NCBI RefSeq assembly: GCF_900104585.1
Contig: NZ_FNVX01000005.1
Coordinates: forward strand, 558,001-622,000
DNA from: Bacteroides ihuae
GTDB taxonomy: Bacteria; Bacteroidota; Bacteroidia; Bacteroidales; Bacteroidaceae
Length of the DNA: 64,000 nt
Direction: 5' to 3'
Shown: positions 19,594 through 28,515 of the stretch, piece by piece
How positions within the stretch are numbered: position 1 is the first letter of the stretch
Layout: every line of letters starts with the position of its first letter
Made by a program: the position numbers and the translations under genes
Notes under the pieces: model-generated
Told to the model about the DNA's origin: nothing
Databases searched by the model: none
What the model saw: the letters and a program-made list of their open reading frames with translations, nothing else

Positions 19594-21783
19594 ATGAAAA
19601 AGAAATTAATAATTTCCCTTTTGACTTTAGCTTTTGCTGCACCCCTGTTGGCACAAACATGGATTTGGTATCCCGGTGATTACGAGTTATGGTTGGGAAA
19701 CAAGATGAATAACCGTCGTACAGAACGCGGAACCTTTTTTCCACCCTTTTGGAAGATGGCTAGCCACTATGTTTTGGTGGAATTCAGCAAACAGATTGAT
19801 CTGTTACAGCCCGAAGAGATAGAAATTGCTGTTGAAGGAAAATATAACGTGAAGCTAGACGGTAAATTACAGTTTGGCGCTCCTAAGAAGCTACTCTTGT
19901 CGGCAGGGAAACATAGTCTCAATATCAAGGTACATAATCAAGCTACTCCTCCGGCTATCTTTGTTAAGGGTAAGAGCGTCAATACCGATGCTTCATGGAA
20001 AGTAACTTTCGAAGATAAAGAGTGGATTGACGAAAGTGGTAAAGCCAGTGATACTTCTGCTACTGTTTATATGGCTGCAGGCTGCTGGAACTTCAATACT
20101 CCTCAAGAACTTCCTTCACAATTCCGTTTGGCTGTAGAGAAACAATCTGCAGTCAGCAAAAAAGAACTTGCAAGTGGCGAACTAATCGATTTCGGAAAAG
20201 AAACCTTCGGATACATTATTATTAAAGGATTGACAGGTGATGGAATTGTGAATATCTACTACGGAGAAAGCCCCGAAGAGGCACAGGATACAGAGCATTG
20301 TGAGACTCTCGATAAATTGCAGATAAAAGGAACATCTGTCATTAATCTGGCAACCGGCGTTTCTACTCCTTTGCTAAATGGCGAGTATACACTCGATAAT
20401 AATAAAGCTTTCCGCTACGTTTATGTCACTACAGAAAAGGGTGTTCAGTTCAGCGATGTAAGTATGCTCTATGAGTATATGCCCGAAGAATATCGCGGTA
20501 GTTTCCGTTGTAACGATGAAGAGATAAATAAAATATGGGATGTTGGTGCTTATACGATGCACCTCACTACCCGTGAGTTCTTCATTGATGGAATCAAGCG
20601 CGACCGCTGGGTGTGGAGTGGAGATGCTCTGCAAAGTTACCTAATGAACTATTACTTGTTTTTCGATAGCGAATCCGTAAAACGCACCATCTGGCTACTT
20701 CGCGGCAAAGATCCGGTAACAAGCCATACCAATACCATCATGGACTATTCGTTCTACTGGTTCCTGAGTGTGTACGACTATTATATGTACACAGGGGATA
20801 AAGCCTTCGTGAGCCAACTTTATCCAAGAATGCAGACAATGATGGAGTATGTGCTTGGACGTACCAATAAAAATGGGATGGTAGAAGGTCTGACTGGTGA
20901 TTGGATCTTTATTGACTGGGCAGATGGTTATCTTGAGAAGAAAGGTGAGCTTTCCTTCGAACAGGTACTTTTCTGCAAGAGTCTTGAGACAATGGCACTC
21001 TGTGCTAAATTGGTGGATGATAAAGAGGGGCAAACCAAATACAACGGTTTGGCATCGGCATTGCGTGCTAAACTCGAACCTACTTTCTGGAATGAATCGA
21101 AGAAAGCCATGGTACACGGTTGCATGAATGGTAAACAGAGCGAAGCTGTTACCCGTTACTCTAACATGTTCTCTGTTTTCTTCAACTATCTGAAAGACGA
21201 TCAGAAACAGGAGATCAAACATTCTGTGTTGTTGAACGATAGCATCATGAAGATAACAACTCCCTACATGCGTTTCTATGAGCTCGAAGCCCTTTGTGCA
21301 CTTGGCGAGCAGAATGCTGTTATGAAAGAAATGAAAGCTTACTGGGGTGGTATGCTTCGTGAAGGAGCAACTTCTTTCTGGGAAAAATATAACCCTGAAG
21401 ATAAAGGCACTCAGCATTTGGCTATGTATGGCCGGCCTTACGGGAAAAGCCTTTGCCACGCTTGGGGAGCAAGCCCTATCTATTTGTTAGGGAAATATTA
21501 TCTGGGCGTAACTCCGGTCAAAGAGGGTTATAAAGAGTTTGCTATCAAGCCTGTACTTGGCGGATTGAAATGGATGGAAGGTGATGTCCCTACTCCTAAG
21601 GGAAAGATACATATCTTTATGAATAAGCGTTTCATCAAAGTAGTGGCAGGCGAGGGCAGTGGCTATCTCTACTTCACAACTACCCGAAAACCGAAAGTTT
21701 CAGTAGGTAAGATTGAAGAAGTGACTAAAAATTCTTATCGTTTATGGATTGACACAAAAGAGGAAGTTATTGTAAAATACTAA
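19594..21783 (+). CDS. GH78 alpha-L-rhamnosidase (BtRha78A type)
   Basis: A 729-aa secreted rhamnosidase (signal peptide 1-20, ending LLA) of the compact GH78 subtype that starts directly with TWIWYPGDYELWLGNKM. D337 in DGIKRDRWVWSGD and E597 in TSFWEKYNPED lie exactly two residues after the catalytic acid and base I recall for BtRha78A/BT1001 (D335/E595), so this is very likely its ortholog. In B. thetaiotaomicron that enzyme removes L-rhamnose from an RG-II side chain. It is the last gene of the operon: a 60-bp gap precedes it, the largest in the operon, and a strong terminator follows at 21812. Confidence 0.92.
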   Translation: MKKKLIISLLTLAFAAPLLAQTWIWYPGDYELWLGNKMNNRRTERGTFFPPFWKMASHYVLVEFSKQIDLLQPEEIEIAVEGKYNVKLDGKLQFGAPKKLLLSAGKHSLNIKVHNQATPPAIFVKGKSVNTDASWKVTFEDKEWIDESGKASDTSATVYMAAGCWNFNTPQELPSQFRLAVEKQSAVSKKELASGELIDFGKETFGYIIIKGLTGDGIVNIYYGESPEEAQDTEHCETLDKLQIKGTSVINLATGVSTPLLNGEYTLDNNKAFRYVYVTTEKGVQFSDVSMLYEYMPEEYRGSFRCNDEEINKIWDVGAYTMHLTTREFFIDGIKRDRWVWSGDALQSYLMNYYLFFDSESVKRTIWLLRGKDPVTSHTNTIMDYSFYWFLSVYDYYMYTGDKAFVSQLYPRMQTMMEYVLGRTNKNGMVEGLTGDWIFIDWADGYLEKKGELSFEQVLFCKSLETMALCAKLVDDKEGQTKYNGLASALRAKLEPTFWNESKKAMVHGCMNGKQSEAVTRYSNMFSVFFNYLKDDQKQEIKHSVLLNDSIMKITTPYMRFYELEALCALGEQNAVMKEMKAYWGGMLREGATSFWEKYNPEDKGTQHLAMYGRPYGKSLCHAWGASPIYLLGKYYLGVTPVKEGYKEFAIKPVLGGLKWMEGDVPTPKGKIHIFMNKRFIKVVAGEGSGYLYFTTTRKPKVSVGKIEEVTKNSYRLWIDTKEEVIVKY

Positions 21784-21811
21784 ATCTTAGCAAAACTTGT
21801 TTGTTGAACAT

Positions 21812-21860
21812 AGCCCGGTACGGTGATTGCCTATAATCAGTGTATCGGGCTGTTTTTTTT
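21812..21860 (+). terminator. Rho-independent terminator of RG-II block 1
   Basis: AGCCCGGTAC at 21812-21821 pairs with GTATCGGGCT at 21842-21851 (one G-T pair), followed by eight Ts at 21853-21860. It closes the ten-gene operon. Confidence 0.88.
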
Positions 21861-21976
21861 GTCTTTTTAGGCAAACTAAATGTTTTGTCTTATCGTATTT
21901 TATGATACTATTGATAAAGAAAAGATCATGGAGATGATGAATTATTTGCTTGCTAATTAAGTAATTTCAACATTTT

Positions 21977-22011
21977 TTTGTTCATTCATCTGACATAAAA
22001 ATCTATATTTG
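21977..22011 (+). promoter_or_regulatory. Probable Bacteroides promoter of the GH3 gene
   Basis: TATATTTG at 22004-22011 fits the Bacteroidota -7 box TAnnTTTG. A TTTG at 21977-21980 could be the -33 box, although the 23-bp spacing is slightly long. It lies 80 bp upstream of the GH3 start. With the terminator it accounts for the 307-bp gap 21784-22090; nothing else is visible there. Confidence 0.55.
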
Positions 22012-22090
22012 TAATCGTAAATAGTACAATAACTTGATACTATGATTGGATAGAAGAATTACCCTTGTTATAAAATAAACACATAATAGT

Positions 22091-24694
22091 ATGAAAATCA
22101 CAAACTTAATCAAACTACGGCATTTGGCTTTTACCCTCTGCCTATTACCAGTGGCGGCAATGGCGCAGGATGCTTATAAGAATCCTCAACTGACACCCGA
22201 ACAGCGTGCTAAAGATCTTCTTCCACGCCTTACGCTGGAAGAGAAAGTCGGGCTAATGCAAAACACTTCCGTGGCCATTCCTCATCTGGGCATCAAGGCA
22301 TACGATTGGTGGAGCGAAGCACTTCATGGTATTGCCCGTGCGGGAAATGCCACCGTTTTTCCTCAAGCCATTGGTATGGCAGCATCGTTTGATAATGCTC
22401 TTCTTTATAAAGTGTTCGATGCGGTAAGTGATGAGGCTCGCGTCAAATACCGTCAGTTCAGCAGCACCGGACAGCATGGACGCTATCAGGGACTTACCGT
22501 CTGGACACCTAATATCAATATTTTCCGTGACCCACGTTGGGGTAGAGGGCAAGAAACCTATGGAGAAGATCCCTACCTTACTAGTCAGATGGGGCAAGCC
22601 GTAGTTCATGGCTTGCAGGGAGATCCCAATGCCAAATACAACAAGCTACATGCCTGTGCCAAGCACTTTGCTGTACATAGTGGCCCAGAATGGAACAGAC
22701 ATACCTATAATGCTGAAAATATTTCGCCACGTGATTTGTGGGAAACCTATCTGCCTGCTTTCAAAGACCTTGTTCAGAAAGCCAAAGTAAAAGAAGTGAT
22801 GTGTGCTTATAACCGTTACGAAGGTGATCCCTGCTGTGGTTCCAACCGATTGTTGATGCAGATTTTGCGAGATGAATGGGGATTTAAAGACATGGTAGTA
22901 AGCGACTGTTGGGCTATTGCCGATTTCTTTAATCCGATTCCCAAAGGGCATGGTACAGAACCCGACGCTGCTCATGCTTCCGCCAAAGCAGTGATGAGTG
23001 GTACTGATGTGGAGTGTGGCCCTTTTTATGGTAGCCTACCCGATGCAGTAAAGCAAGGACTAATCAAGGAAGACAAGATCAATGAATCGGTTATTCGCTT
23101 GCTCAAAGCTCGCTTTGAACTCGGTGAGATGGACGATCCATCCATCGTGCCATGGATGAAGTTGAAAGATGATGTAATCGGCAGTCCCGAACATCAACAG
23201 TTAGCTCTGGATATGGCTCGTGAAAGCATGACGTTACTTCAGAACAAGAACAATATTCTGCCACTCTCCAAAGATATTAAAGTGGCAGTCATGGGACCAA
23301 ATGCAACGGATTCTGTAACCATGTGGGCAAATTATAACGGCTTTCCTTTCCATACAACCACTTTTTTAGAAGGAATACAAAGCAAGATTCCTGCTTCACA
23401 GCTTATCTACGAATTGGGATGTGGTCATACAGAAAGCAAAACACTCCTTAGCATGTTCGATCAATGCGCATTGAATGGTCAGCAAGGATTTGAAGCCATC
23501 TATTTTGGTAATAACACATTTGACGGTGAACCTGTTGCTAAAGGCTGGATAAATACCCCTTTTTATTTTAATGCAGCAGGTGGAACTGTATTTGCAAGTG
23601 GTGTTCCTTTGACTAATTTTTCAGCCCGTTATCATTCAATTTTCACTCCTGTAGAATCGGGCGATATATGCTTCTACCTCAATCTTGTCGGTGGATATAG
23701 CTTGTATGTTGACGGGGTGAAGCAAAATGGAGGAAAGAGTATTGGTCTTCCTACCAATGTCTATACCCTCAAAGCCGAAGCTGGCAAATCATACGATATT
23801 CGTTTGGAGTATAGCGTAAATTATGAAGGAGTGTTGGCCTTCAATATTGGCAAAGAGGTAGATCTTGACTTTGATAAGGTAGTAACTGCCGTTAAAGATG
23901 TCGACGTAGTCATTTTTGCCGGAGGAATTTCGCCTAAGCTTGAAGGAGAGGAAATGTCTGTTAAAATAGACGGCTTCAAGGGTGGAGATCGTACGAGCAT
24001 TGAATTACCAGCGATACAACGTAACTTGCTTAAGAAACTGAAAGAAGCAGGCAAGAAGATCATCTTTGTGAACTGTTCCGGTTCGGCTGTTGGTTTGGAG
24101 CCGGAAAGTAAGATTTGCGATGCCATTCTTCAGGCGTGGTATCCGGGACAGGCAGCCGGAACAGCTCTGGCCGATGTCATCTTCGGAGATTATAATCCTG
24201 CCGGACGATTACCTGTCACTTTCTATAAGAATACAGCGCAGCTTCCCGATTTTGAGAATTACGACATGAAAGGTCGTACCTATCGCTTCTTTAAAGGCGA
24301 AGCACTCTTTCCGTTCGGTTACGGCCTAAGCTATACCACTTTTGCTTATGGAAATGCTGAGCTTGCCAAAACAACTGTAAAGGCAGGAGAGAAGGCTGTT
24401 CTAACCATTCCTGTAAGGAATACAGGTAAGAGAGACGGAGATGAAGTGGTGCAAGTGTACCTCAGTCGCCCGTCGGATATAGACGCCCCAATAAAAACTT
24501 TGCGTGGATTTAAACGCGTATTTCTTAAAGCTGGAGAAAGTCAACAAGTGAAAATAGAACTTTCGGCGGACGATCTTCAATGGTTTGATACAGCATCCAA
24601 TACCATGCGCTGCCTTCCGGGGGAATATAAAGTACTCTATGGCAGTAGTTCTCTAGATAAAGATTTAAAGAGTTTGAAGCTTGTAGTGAAGTAG
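22091..24694 (+). CDS. GH3 beta-glycosidase with PA14 insertion (beta-xylosidase/beta-glucosidase type)
   Basis: An 867-aa secreted enzyme (signal peptide 1-25, ending AMA). The N-terminal TIM barrel carries AYDWWSEALHGIARAG, KHFAVHSGPEWNRH and the nucleophile aspartate in MVVSDCWAI (about residue 270). The alpha/beta sandwich follows, interrupted at about 455-600 by a PA14-like domain (LYVDGVKQNGGKSI, then KAEAGKSYDIRLEYS), and the protein ends with a fibronectin-III-like domain (RNTGKRDGDEVVQVYLSRP). The YDWWSEALHG form is common in beta-xylosidase-like GH3 proteins. It stands alone between its own promoter and terminator, so a role in RG-II degradation is possible (RG-II has a substituted xylose) but not shown. 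Confidence 0.88.
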   Translation: MKITNLIKLRHLAFTLCLLPVAAMAQDAYKNPQLTPEQRAKDLLPRLTLEEKVGLMQNTSVAIPHLGIKAYDWWSEALHGIARAGNATVFPQAIGMAASFDNALLYKVFDAVSDEARVKYRQFSSTGQHGRYQGLTVWTPNINIFRDPRWGRGQETYGEDPYLTSQMGQAVVHGLQGDPNAKYNKLHACAKHFAVHSGPEWNRHTYNAENISPRDLWETYLPAFKDLVQKAKVKEVMCAYNRYEGDPCCGSNRLLMQILRDEWGFKDMVVSDCWAIADFFNPIPKGHGTEPDAAHASAKAVMSGTDVECGPFYGSLPDAVKQGLIKEDKINESVIRLLKARFELGEMDDPSIVPWMKLKDDVIGSPEHQQLALDMARESMTLLQNKNNILPLSKDIKVAVMGPNATDSVTMWANYNGFPFHTTTFLEGIQSKIPASQLIYELGCGHTESKTLLSMFDQCALNGQQGFEAIYFGNNTFDGEPVAKGWINTPFYFNAAGGTVFASGVPLTNFSARYHSIFTPVESGDICFYLNLVGGYSLYVDGVKQNGGKSIGLPTNVYTLKAEAGKSYDIRLEYSVNYEGVLAFNIGKEVDLDFDKVVTAVKDVDVVIFAGGISPKLEGEEMSVKIDGFKGGDRTSIELPAIQRNLLKKLKEAGKKIIFVNCSGSAVGLEPESKICDAILQAWYPGQAAGTALADVIFGDYNPAGRLPVTFYKNTAQLPDFENYDMKGRTYRFFKGEALFPFGYGLSYTTFAYGNAELAKTTVKAGEKAVLTIPVRNTGKRDGDEVVQVYLSRPSDIDAPIKTLRGFKRVFLKAGESQQVKIELSADDLQWFDTASNTMRCLPGEYKVLYGSSSLDKDLKSLKLVVK

Positions 24695-24719
24695 TCTAGA
24701 ATCAAAGATCATTTATAAG

Positions 24720-24752
24720 AAGAGGCTGGGTCGTTATGACTCAGCCTCTTTC
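24720..24752 (+). terminator. Terminator after GH3 gene
   Basis: AAGAGGCTGGGTC and GACTCAGCCTCTT form a 13-bp stem with one G-T pair and a five-base loop; the 3' side ends in CTCTTTCG, a weak T tract. It lies just after the GH3 stop. Confidence 0.75.
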
Positions 24753-24756
24753 GATT

Positions 24757-24884
24757 GCCTACCTCATAGGCACTATTTATTTCACAGGGAATACCTGTAA
24801 CAGGGTATTTTATCTCGCAGTTTAACTATTATATGCGATTGACACAAAGACTGTAAAAGCGGACCTTTGCCTGTGAAATAAATA
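24757..24884 (+). promoter_or_regulatory. Structured 5' leader before the TonB receptor (unassigned RNA element or MITE-like inverted repeat)
   Basis: A hairpin, GCCTA/TAGGC (24757-24771), is followed by a perfect 15-bp inverted repeat: TATTTATTTCACAGG at 24774-24788 and its complement at 24870-24884. Enclosed are three further hairpins: AATACCTG with CAGGGTATT (one bulge), TCGCA with TGCGA, and CAAAG with CTTTG. The right arm ends 7 bases before the receptor's ATG, so closing the outer stem would bury the translation start region. This shape is that of a riboswitch or thermosensor. No known class was recognised, and a B12 box is absent. A small MITE with 15-bp ends is the alternative. Confidence 0.5.
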
Positions 24885-24891
24885 ATAACTT

Positions 24892-27264
24892 ATGAATAAA
24901 AAAATCATCTTATTGAGTTTCATGCTCCTTTGTGTGATGCAGGTCTTCGCACAAATAAAAGGAATCGTAAGCGATGAAAACGGAGAACCTCTAGTTTCTG
25001 CCAGCATTGTTGTGCAAGGTCACAAAATTTATACCGTGACGGACGATAATGGTGCATATACATTAAACAATCTACCTAAAGGTACCATTCATGTTACTGT
25101 CAGCTACATTGGTTTTCAGACTATTACCCGACAGATAGATATGATTCAGGGACAACCTCAGAAAGCCGATTTTCGATTGAGTATATCTAATATTCTCTCT
25201 GAAATCGAAGTGTTTGGAGAACGTTACAAACAACCTGCTAAGCTTGATGCTATCACTCGTATGCCTCTTAGGCCGAGCGAGCAGATACAAAGTATCTCTG
25301 TTGTTTCTGATAAAGTGATTTCTGAACAAGGTGCTCTGAGCGTAACCGATGTTGCCCGTAATGTGCCGGGTGTGAGCTTATTTGGCTCTTACGGTGGCAT
25401 TCGTGAAAGTATGTCTATTCGTGGTTACCGCGGTGTTCCTATCCTGAAGAATGGAGTTGGTATAGATTCCGATTTTCGCACCGCTTCTCTTACTTCTGAC
25501 ATGCAAGGCGTTGAGTCGGTACAGATCATCAAAGGTTCTGCTGCCATCACACAAGGCATTGGCAACGGTTTGGGTAGCCCCGGAGGAGTGATCAATGTAG
25601 TAACCAAAACACCTAAATTCGTCAATAGTGGTGAGGTTGCTTTCCGTACCGGTAGCTGGGGACAAGTACGCCCTACACTTGACGTACAGACTGTACTAAA
25701 CAAGAAACGTAATGTTGCTTTTCGTTTGAATGGAGCCTTTGAGCGGGCGGACAGTTATCGCAAGTATATCAACAGCAACCAGATATATATTAACCCTTCG
25801 TTAGAATGGCATCCCGACGATAAAACGATTGTTACGCTAGAGTTAGATTATTTTAACCAAAACAAAACGCCGGACAGAGGTACTGTGAATCTGGCCGCCG
25901 ACAGCGTGGAGGCTCTTTATAAACTACCTTATGACAGATTCTTAGGATTTAGTACTGATAATGCTCATACTAAAACGACGACTTATGCTGCCCGTGTCAC
26001 TCGTTTTCTAACGGACAATATCTATCTAAGAGGTGCTTATTTCAAATCGGACTATAGTTTGGACAATACAGGTGCAAGCCTTTCCACAGTTGAAAAGGAC
26101 AACTATAAAAAGCGTGCCCGTACTCTTGCTCGTTCATTGAGGGCTGATCGTAATTCTACACTACAACTTGACCTTATTGGTAAAGATCTCTATACTGGTC
26201 CTATCCGTCATACTTTTCAAGTAGGGTTTGACTACAAAACGACTGATCTTACTACTACCAGCTATACATCTGCAAAAGTAGATACCATTGATGTGACGCA
26301 GAACTTTACGAGTACCTTGCCTACGAGTGTGAAATCTCTCAAAATAGGCACACCCGTTTATTCCACTGAATCAAACTATGGCTTGATGGCACAAGAGGTC
26401 ATGACCTTTAATCGCTACCTCAAAGCTGTACTCGGTTTACGTTATAGTTATAGTAGCAGTGAGAATGATACTTCTACGGGTACTACCACCGGTGATTCAT
26501 GGAATCCCATGTTCGGATTAATGGTGACTCCGGTAAAGAACGTCAACCTCTTTGGCTCTTATACTACAACAACCAGTTTGCGTTCTGCTGCCCAGAAGAA
26601 AGAAGATGGCACAGCCATTGGTTCATCAAACTCTAAACAGTGGGAGTTTGGCGTCAAATCAGATTGGTTAGATAATAGACTTCGTTTCAACTTTACCTAT
26701 TTCTATATCAAAAACTCGAATACTTCCTATGGTATATACGATGAATTGGGTAATAATGTGCTTTATTATGACAATGCCGGAGATTTGATTAGAGACGGGT
26801 TAGAAGTAGAGCTAAATGGACGTATCTTATCGAATTTGCAAGTAATGCTCGGTTATGCTTATGTTAACCCGCGCTATAAAAACAGTCCCGCATTTAAGGA
26901 AGGTTCAGCACCGATTAATACAACCAAGAATACTGCTAATGCCTGGCTTCACTACTCAGTAGAGAGAGGCTTCCTGAAAGGACTTTCTTTAGGAGCAGGA
27001 GCTTACTATGTAGGCAAGCGTCCGGTAAATGACTACACTATTAAGGTAGCGGTGCACAATACCACTCCTAATGTGAAACCGTTTGATATGCCGGCTTATA
27101 CCACCATTAATGCTCAGGTTGCCTACACTTTCAAACATCTCACTACCCGTGTATTCTTTAATAATATATTTGATGAAATCGGTTATAGCTCTTACTATCG
27201 TGGAGGTTATATCAATCAGATTGATCCGAGAAATTTTGCCGTTAATCTGAGCTATTCATTCTAA
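24892..27264 (+). CDS. TonB-dependent outer-membrane receptor, siderophore-receptor type
   Basis: A 790-aa outer-membrane protein with signal peptide (1-20). Residues ~22-100 are a carboxypeptidase-regulatory-like beta domain (GIVSDENGEPLVSASIVVQG), ~110-235 the TonB plug (SISVVSDKVISEQGALSVTDVARNVPGV, then GGVINVVTKTP), and the rest a 22-strand barrel ending NLSYSF. At 790 aa it is shorter than SusC-type glycan importers (~1000 aa) and has no SusD partner, which favours uptake of an iron siderophore, haem or a similar small chelate. The ligand cannot be told from sequence. The gene is preceded by an unusually structured leader and followed by a terminator, so it appears to be a single, possibly RNA-regulated gene. 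Confidence 0.85.
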   Translation: MNKKIILLSFMLLCVMQVFAQIKGIVSDENGEPLVSASIVVQGHKIYTVTDDNGAYTLNNLPKGTIHVTVSYIGFQTITRQIDMIQGQPQKADFRLSISNILSEIEVFGERYKQPAKLDAITRMPLRPSEQIQSISVVSDKVISEQGALSVTDVARNVPGVSLFGSYGGIRESMSIRGYRGVPILKNGVGIDSDFRTASLTSDMQGVESVQIIKGSAAITQGIGNGLGSPGGVINVVTKTPKFVNSGEVAFRTGSWGQVRPTLDVQTVLNKKRNVAFRLNGAFERADSYRKYINSNQIYINPSLEWHPDDKTIVTLELDYFNQNKTPDRGTVNLAADSVEALYKLPYDRFLGFSTDNAHTKTTTYAARVTRFLTDNIYLRGAYFKSDYSLDNTGASLSTVEKDNYKKRARTLARSLRADRNSTLQLDLIGKDLYTGPIRHTFQVGFDYKTTDLTTTSYTSAKVDTIDVTQNFTSTLPTSVKSLKIGTPVYSTESNYGLMAQEVMTFNRYLKAVLGLRYSYSSSENDTSTGTTTGDSWNPMFGLMVTPVKNVNLFGSYTTTTSLRSAAQKKEDGTAIGSSNSKQWEFGVKSDWLDNRLRFNFTYFYIKNSNTSYGIYDELGNNVLYYDNAGDLIRDGLEVELNGRILSNLQVMLGYAYVNPRYKNSPAFKEGSAPINTTKNTANAWLHYSVERGFLKGLSLGAGAYYVGKRPVNDYTIKVAVHNTTPNVKPFDMPAYTTINAQVAYTFKHLTTRVFFNNIFDEIGYSSYYRGGYINQIDPRNFAVNLSYSF

Positions 27265-27295
27265 GCAATAAGTTTCTTTTTTTTATAGCATAAGG

Positions 27296-27323
27296 AAGGG
27301 GTGCCAAATGGGTACCCCTTTTG
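27296..27323 (+). terminator. Terminator after TonB receptor
   Basis: AAGGGGTGCC at 27296-27305 pairs with GGGTACCCCTT around a four-base AAAT loop, followed by TTTTG. Confidence 0.85.
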
Positions 27324-27417
27324 CATCATCAGTTGAATGAAATGTGTTCATTAGAAATATCATCCCGCAATATTTTTACAATTAGACCTGATTTTATAGA
27401 TCATATAACTTCACCGT

Positions 27418-27505
27418 GGTGAACTAGTTAATTAAGCACGGTGAACTAGTTAATTCACCGCGGTTAACTAGTTAGTTCAGCAAACCCCTCTCAGAAGGCC
27501 TGTAG
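27418..27505. repeat. 22-bp tandem repeat element, copy A
   Basis: Three 22-bp units with the core GGTGAACTAGTTAATTCACC run from 27418 to about 27482, after a partial unit. They are rich in short palindromes (AACTAGTT, TTAATTAA, ACCGCGGT). They are followed by CCCCTCTCAGAAGGCCTGT (to 27505). The same units and flank recur in reverse orientation at 53848-53950. The rest of the 465-bp gap 27265-27729 holds the receptor's terminator and a promoter; no gene is visible. Confidence 0.85.
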
Positions 27506-27653
27506 CGGTAGGTGTGCAATGTTTACATTCGAATGCTGAGAAACCTATGAATTCAAAGAATTACAAGCGAAAGAAAAAAAGCATTGACCCTTGTCTTTAT
27601 GCGTATTACTTACTTTGTGATGTCTTTTAGTACGCTTTATTTGTTGAATGTAA

Positions 27654-27683
27654 TTTGCATGTTATATTTATTTTATACCTTTG
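27654..27683 (+). promoter_or_regulatory. Probable promoter of the HipA-like/DUF3037 pair
   Basis: TTTG at 27654-27657 and TACCTTTG at 27676-27683 (TAnnTTTG) are separated by 18 bp, close to the usual Bacteroides spacing. The start codon is 47 bp downstream. Confidence 0.6.
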
Positions 27684-27729
27684 TCACTCTTTATCATGTA
27701 AAAAAGAACATTAATAGTGAATACTTCTT

Positions 27730-28515
27730 ATGAGTTTACCAGAATATAAGGCTATTGGATTTCAAGAGATTTTGGAAAGAGGAGGGCATTCAAAGCCTTG
27801 GATTGTACTTGTTGATCTTGAAGGAATGGCCAAACCCTATGTTGTGAAATTATATAAAACCATTGATATTGAAGCTCGCAATAAAATGACAGCTGAGGTG
27901 TTAGGTAATGTTCTGGCTGCTGAATTTGATTTGAATGCTCCGCCAGCTGCCATTATAGACTTTACTCCGGAGTTTCGTATGCAACTAAACTCTGAATGTG
28001 AGAATGTACTTCAGCAAATAGACGAACGTCCTAAATTCGGTTCCGAATATATAGAAGGAAGTTTCATTTATACCAACACTCTTGATAGAGAATACGTTAA
28101 AGAGCTGATTAATCCTGCAACATTATATGCGTATGATTATTTTATATGCAATGGAGATAGAACCTTTAATAAGCCCAATTTGTTGATTAAAGGCAGTGAT
28201 GCCTATGTTATTGATCACGAAATGGCGTTAAACATAAAGCCTTTTTGTGACAATCTTAGAGAACGCATTCAGAATGATGGATTTGAATATCATGTCTTTC
28301 ATAAATTTCTCACTAAGTATCGTGATAAAGAACATCTTTTTGATGAGTTTATAGAAAATCTTTATCATTTGAATTTGCAGCATATTGACTCTTATTTCTC
28401 TCAATTAGAGGGACTTGGATTTGATACACAAAAAGACTTAATTATCAGCTATTGGCAAGCGATTAAAGAAAAACCTAGTATATTTGTCGAAATATTAAGA
28501 ACATCCATTCAATGA
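27730..28515 (+). CDS. HipA-like protein kinase
   Basis: A 261-aa cytoplasmic protein resembling the short HipA-family kinases that lack the N-terminal HipA domain. A lysine in VVKLYK (K40) fits the ATP-binding lysine. The segment ICNGDRTFNKPNLLI (residues 139-153) fits the catalytic loop with D143 and asparagines N147/N150, and VIDHEMAL (160-167) fits the metal-binding loop, with DHE instead of DFG. The stop overlaps the next start by 4 bp (ATGA), so the two proteins are translationally coupled. HipA relatives phosphorylate targets such as aminoacyl-tRNA synthetases in toxin modules. Whether this pair is a toxin-antitoxin or a defence module is open, and no HipB-like DNA-binding protein is present. 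Confidence 0.75.
   Translation: MSLPEYKAIGFQEILERGGHSKPWIVLVDLEGMAKPYVVKLYKTIDIEARNKMTAEVLGNVLAAEFDLNAPPAAIIDFTPEFRMQLNSECENVLQQIDERPKFGSEYIEGSFIYTNTLDREYVKELINPATLYAYDYFICNGDRTFNKPNLLIKGSDAYVIDHEMALNIKPFCDNLRERIQNDGFEYHVFHKFLTKYRDKEHLFDEFIENLYHLNLQHIDSYFSQLEGLGFDTQKDLIISYWQAIKEKPSIFVEILRTSIQ

Noticed and set aside
20695-21459. 254-residue open frame antisense to the GH78 rhamnosidase
   Set aside because: It is a shadow of the strongly conserved GH78 gene, with His/Phe/Ile-rich composition and no recognisable domain. The same applies to the other antisense frames within glycosidase genes.
24757-24884. Cobalamin riboswitch upstream of the TonB receptor
   Set aside because: AGGGAA and ACTGTAA-like pieces occur, but in the wrong spacing, and there is no GCCACTG B12 box; left as an unclassified structured leader.
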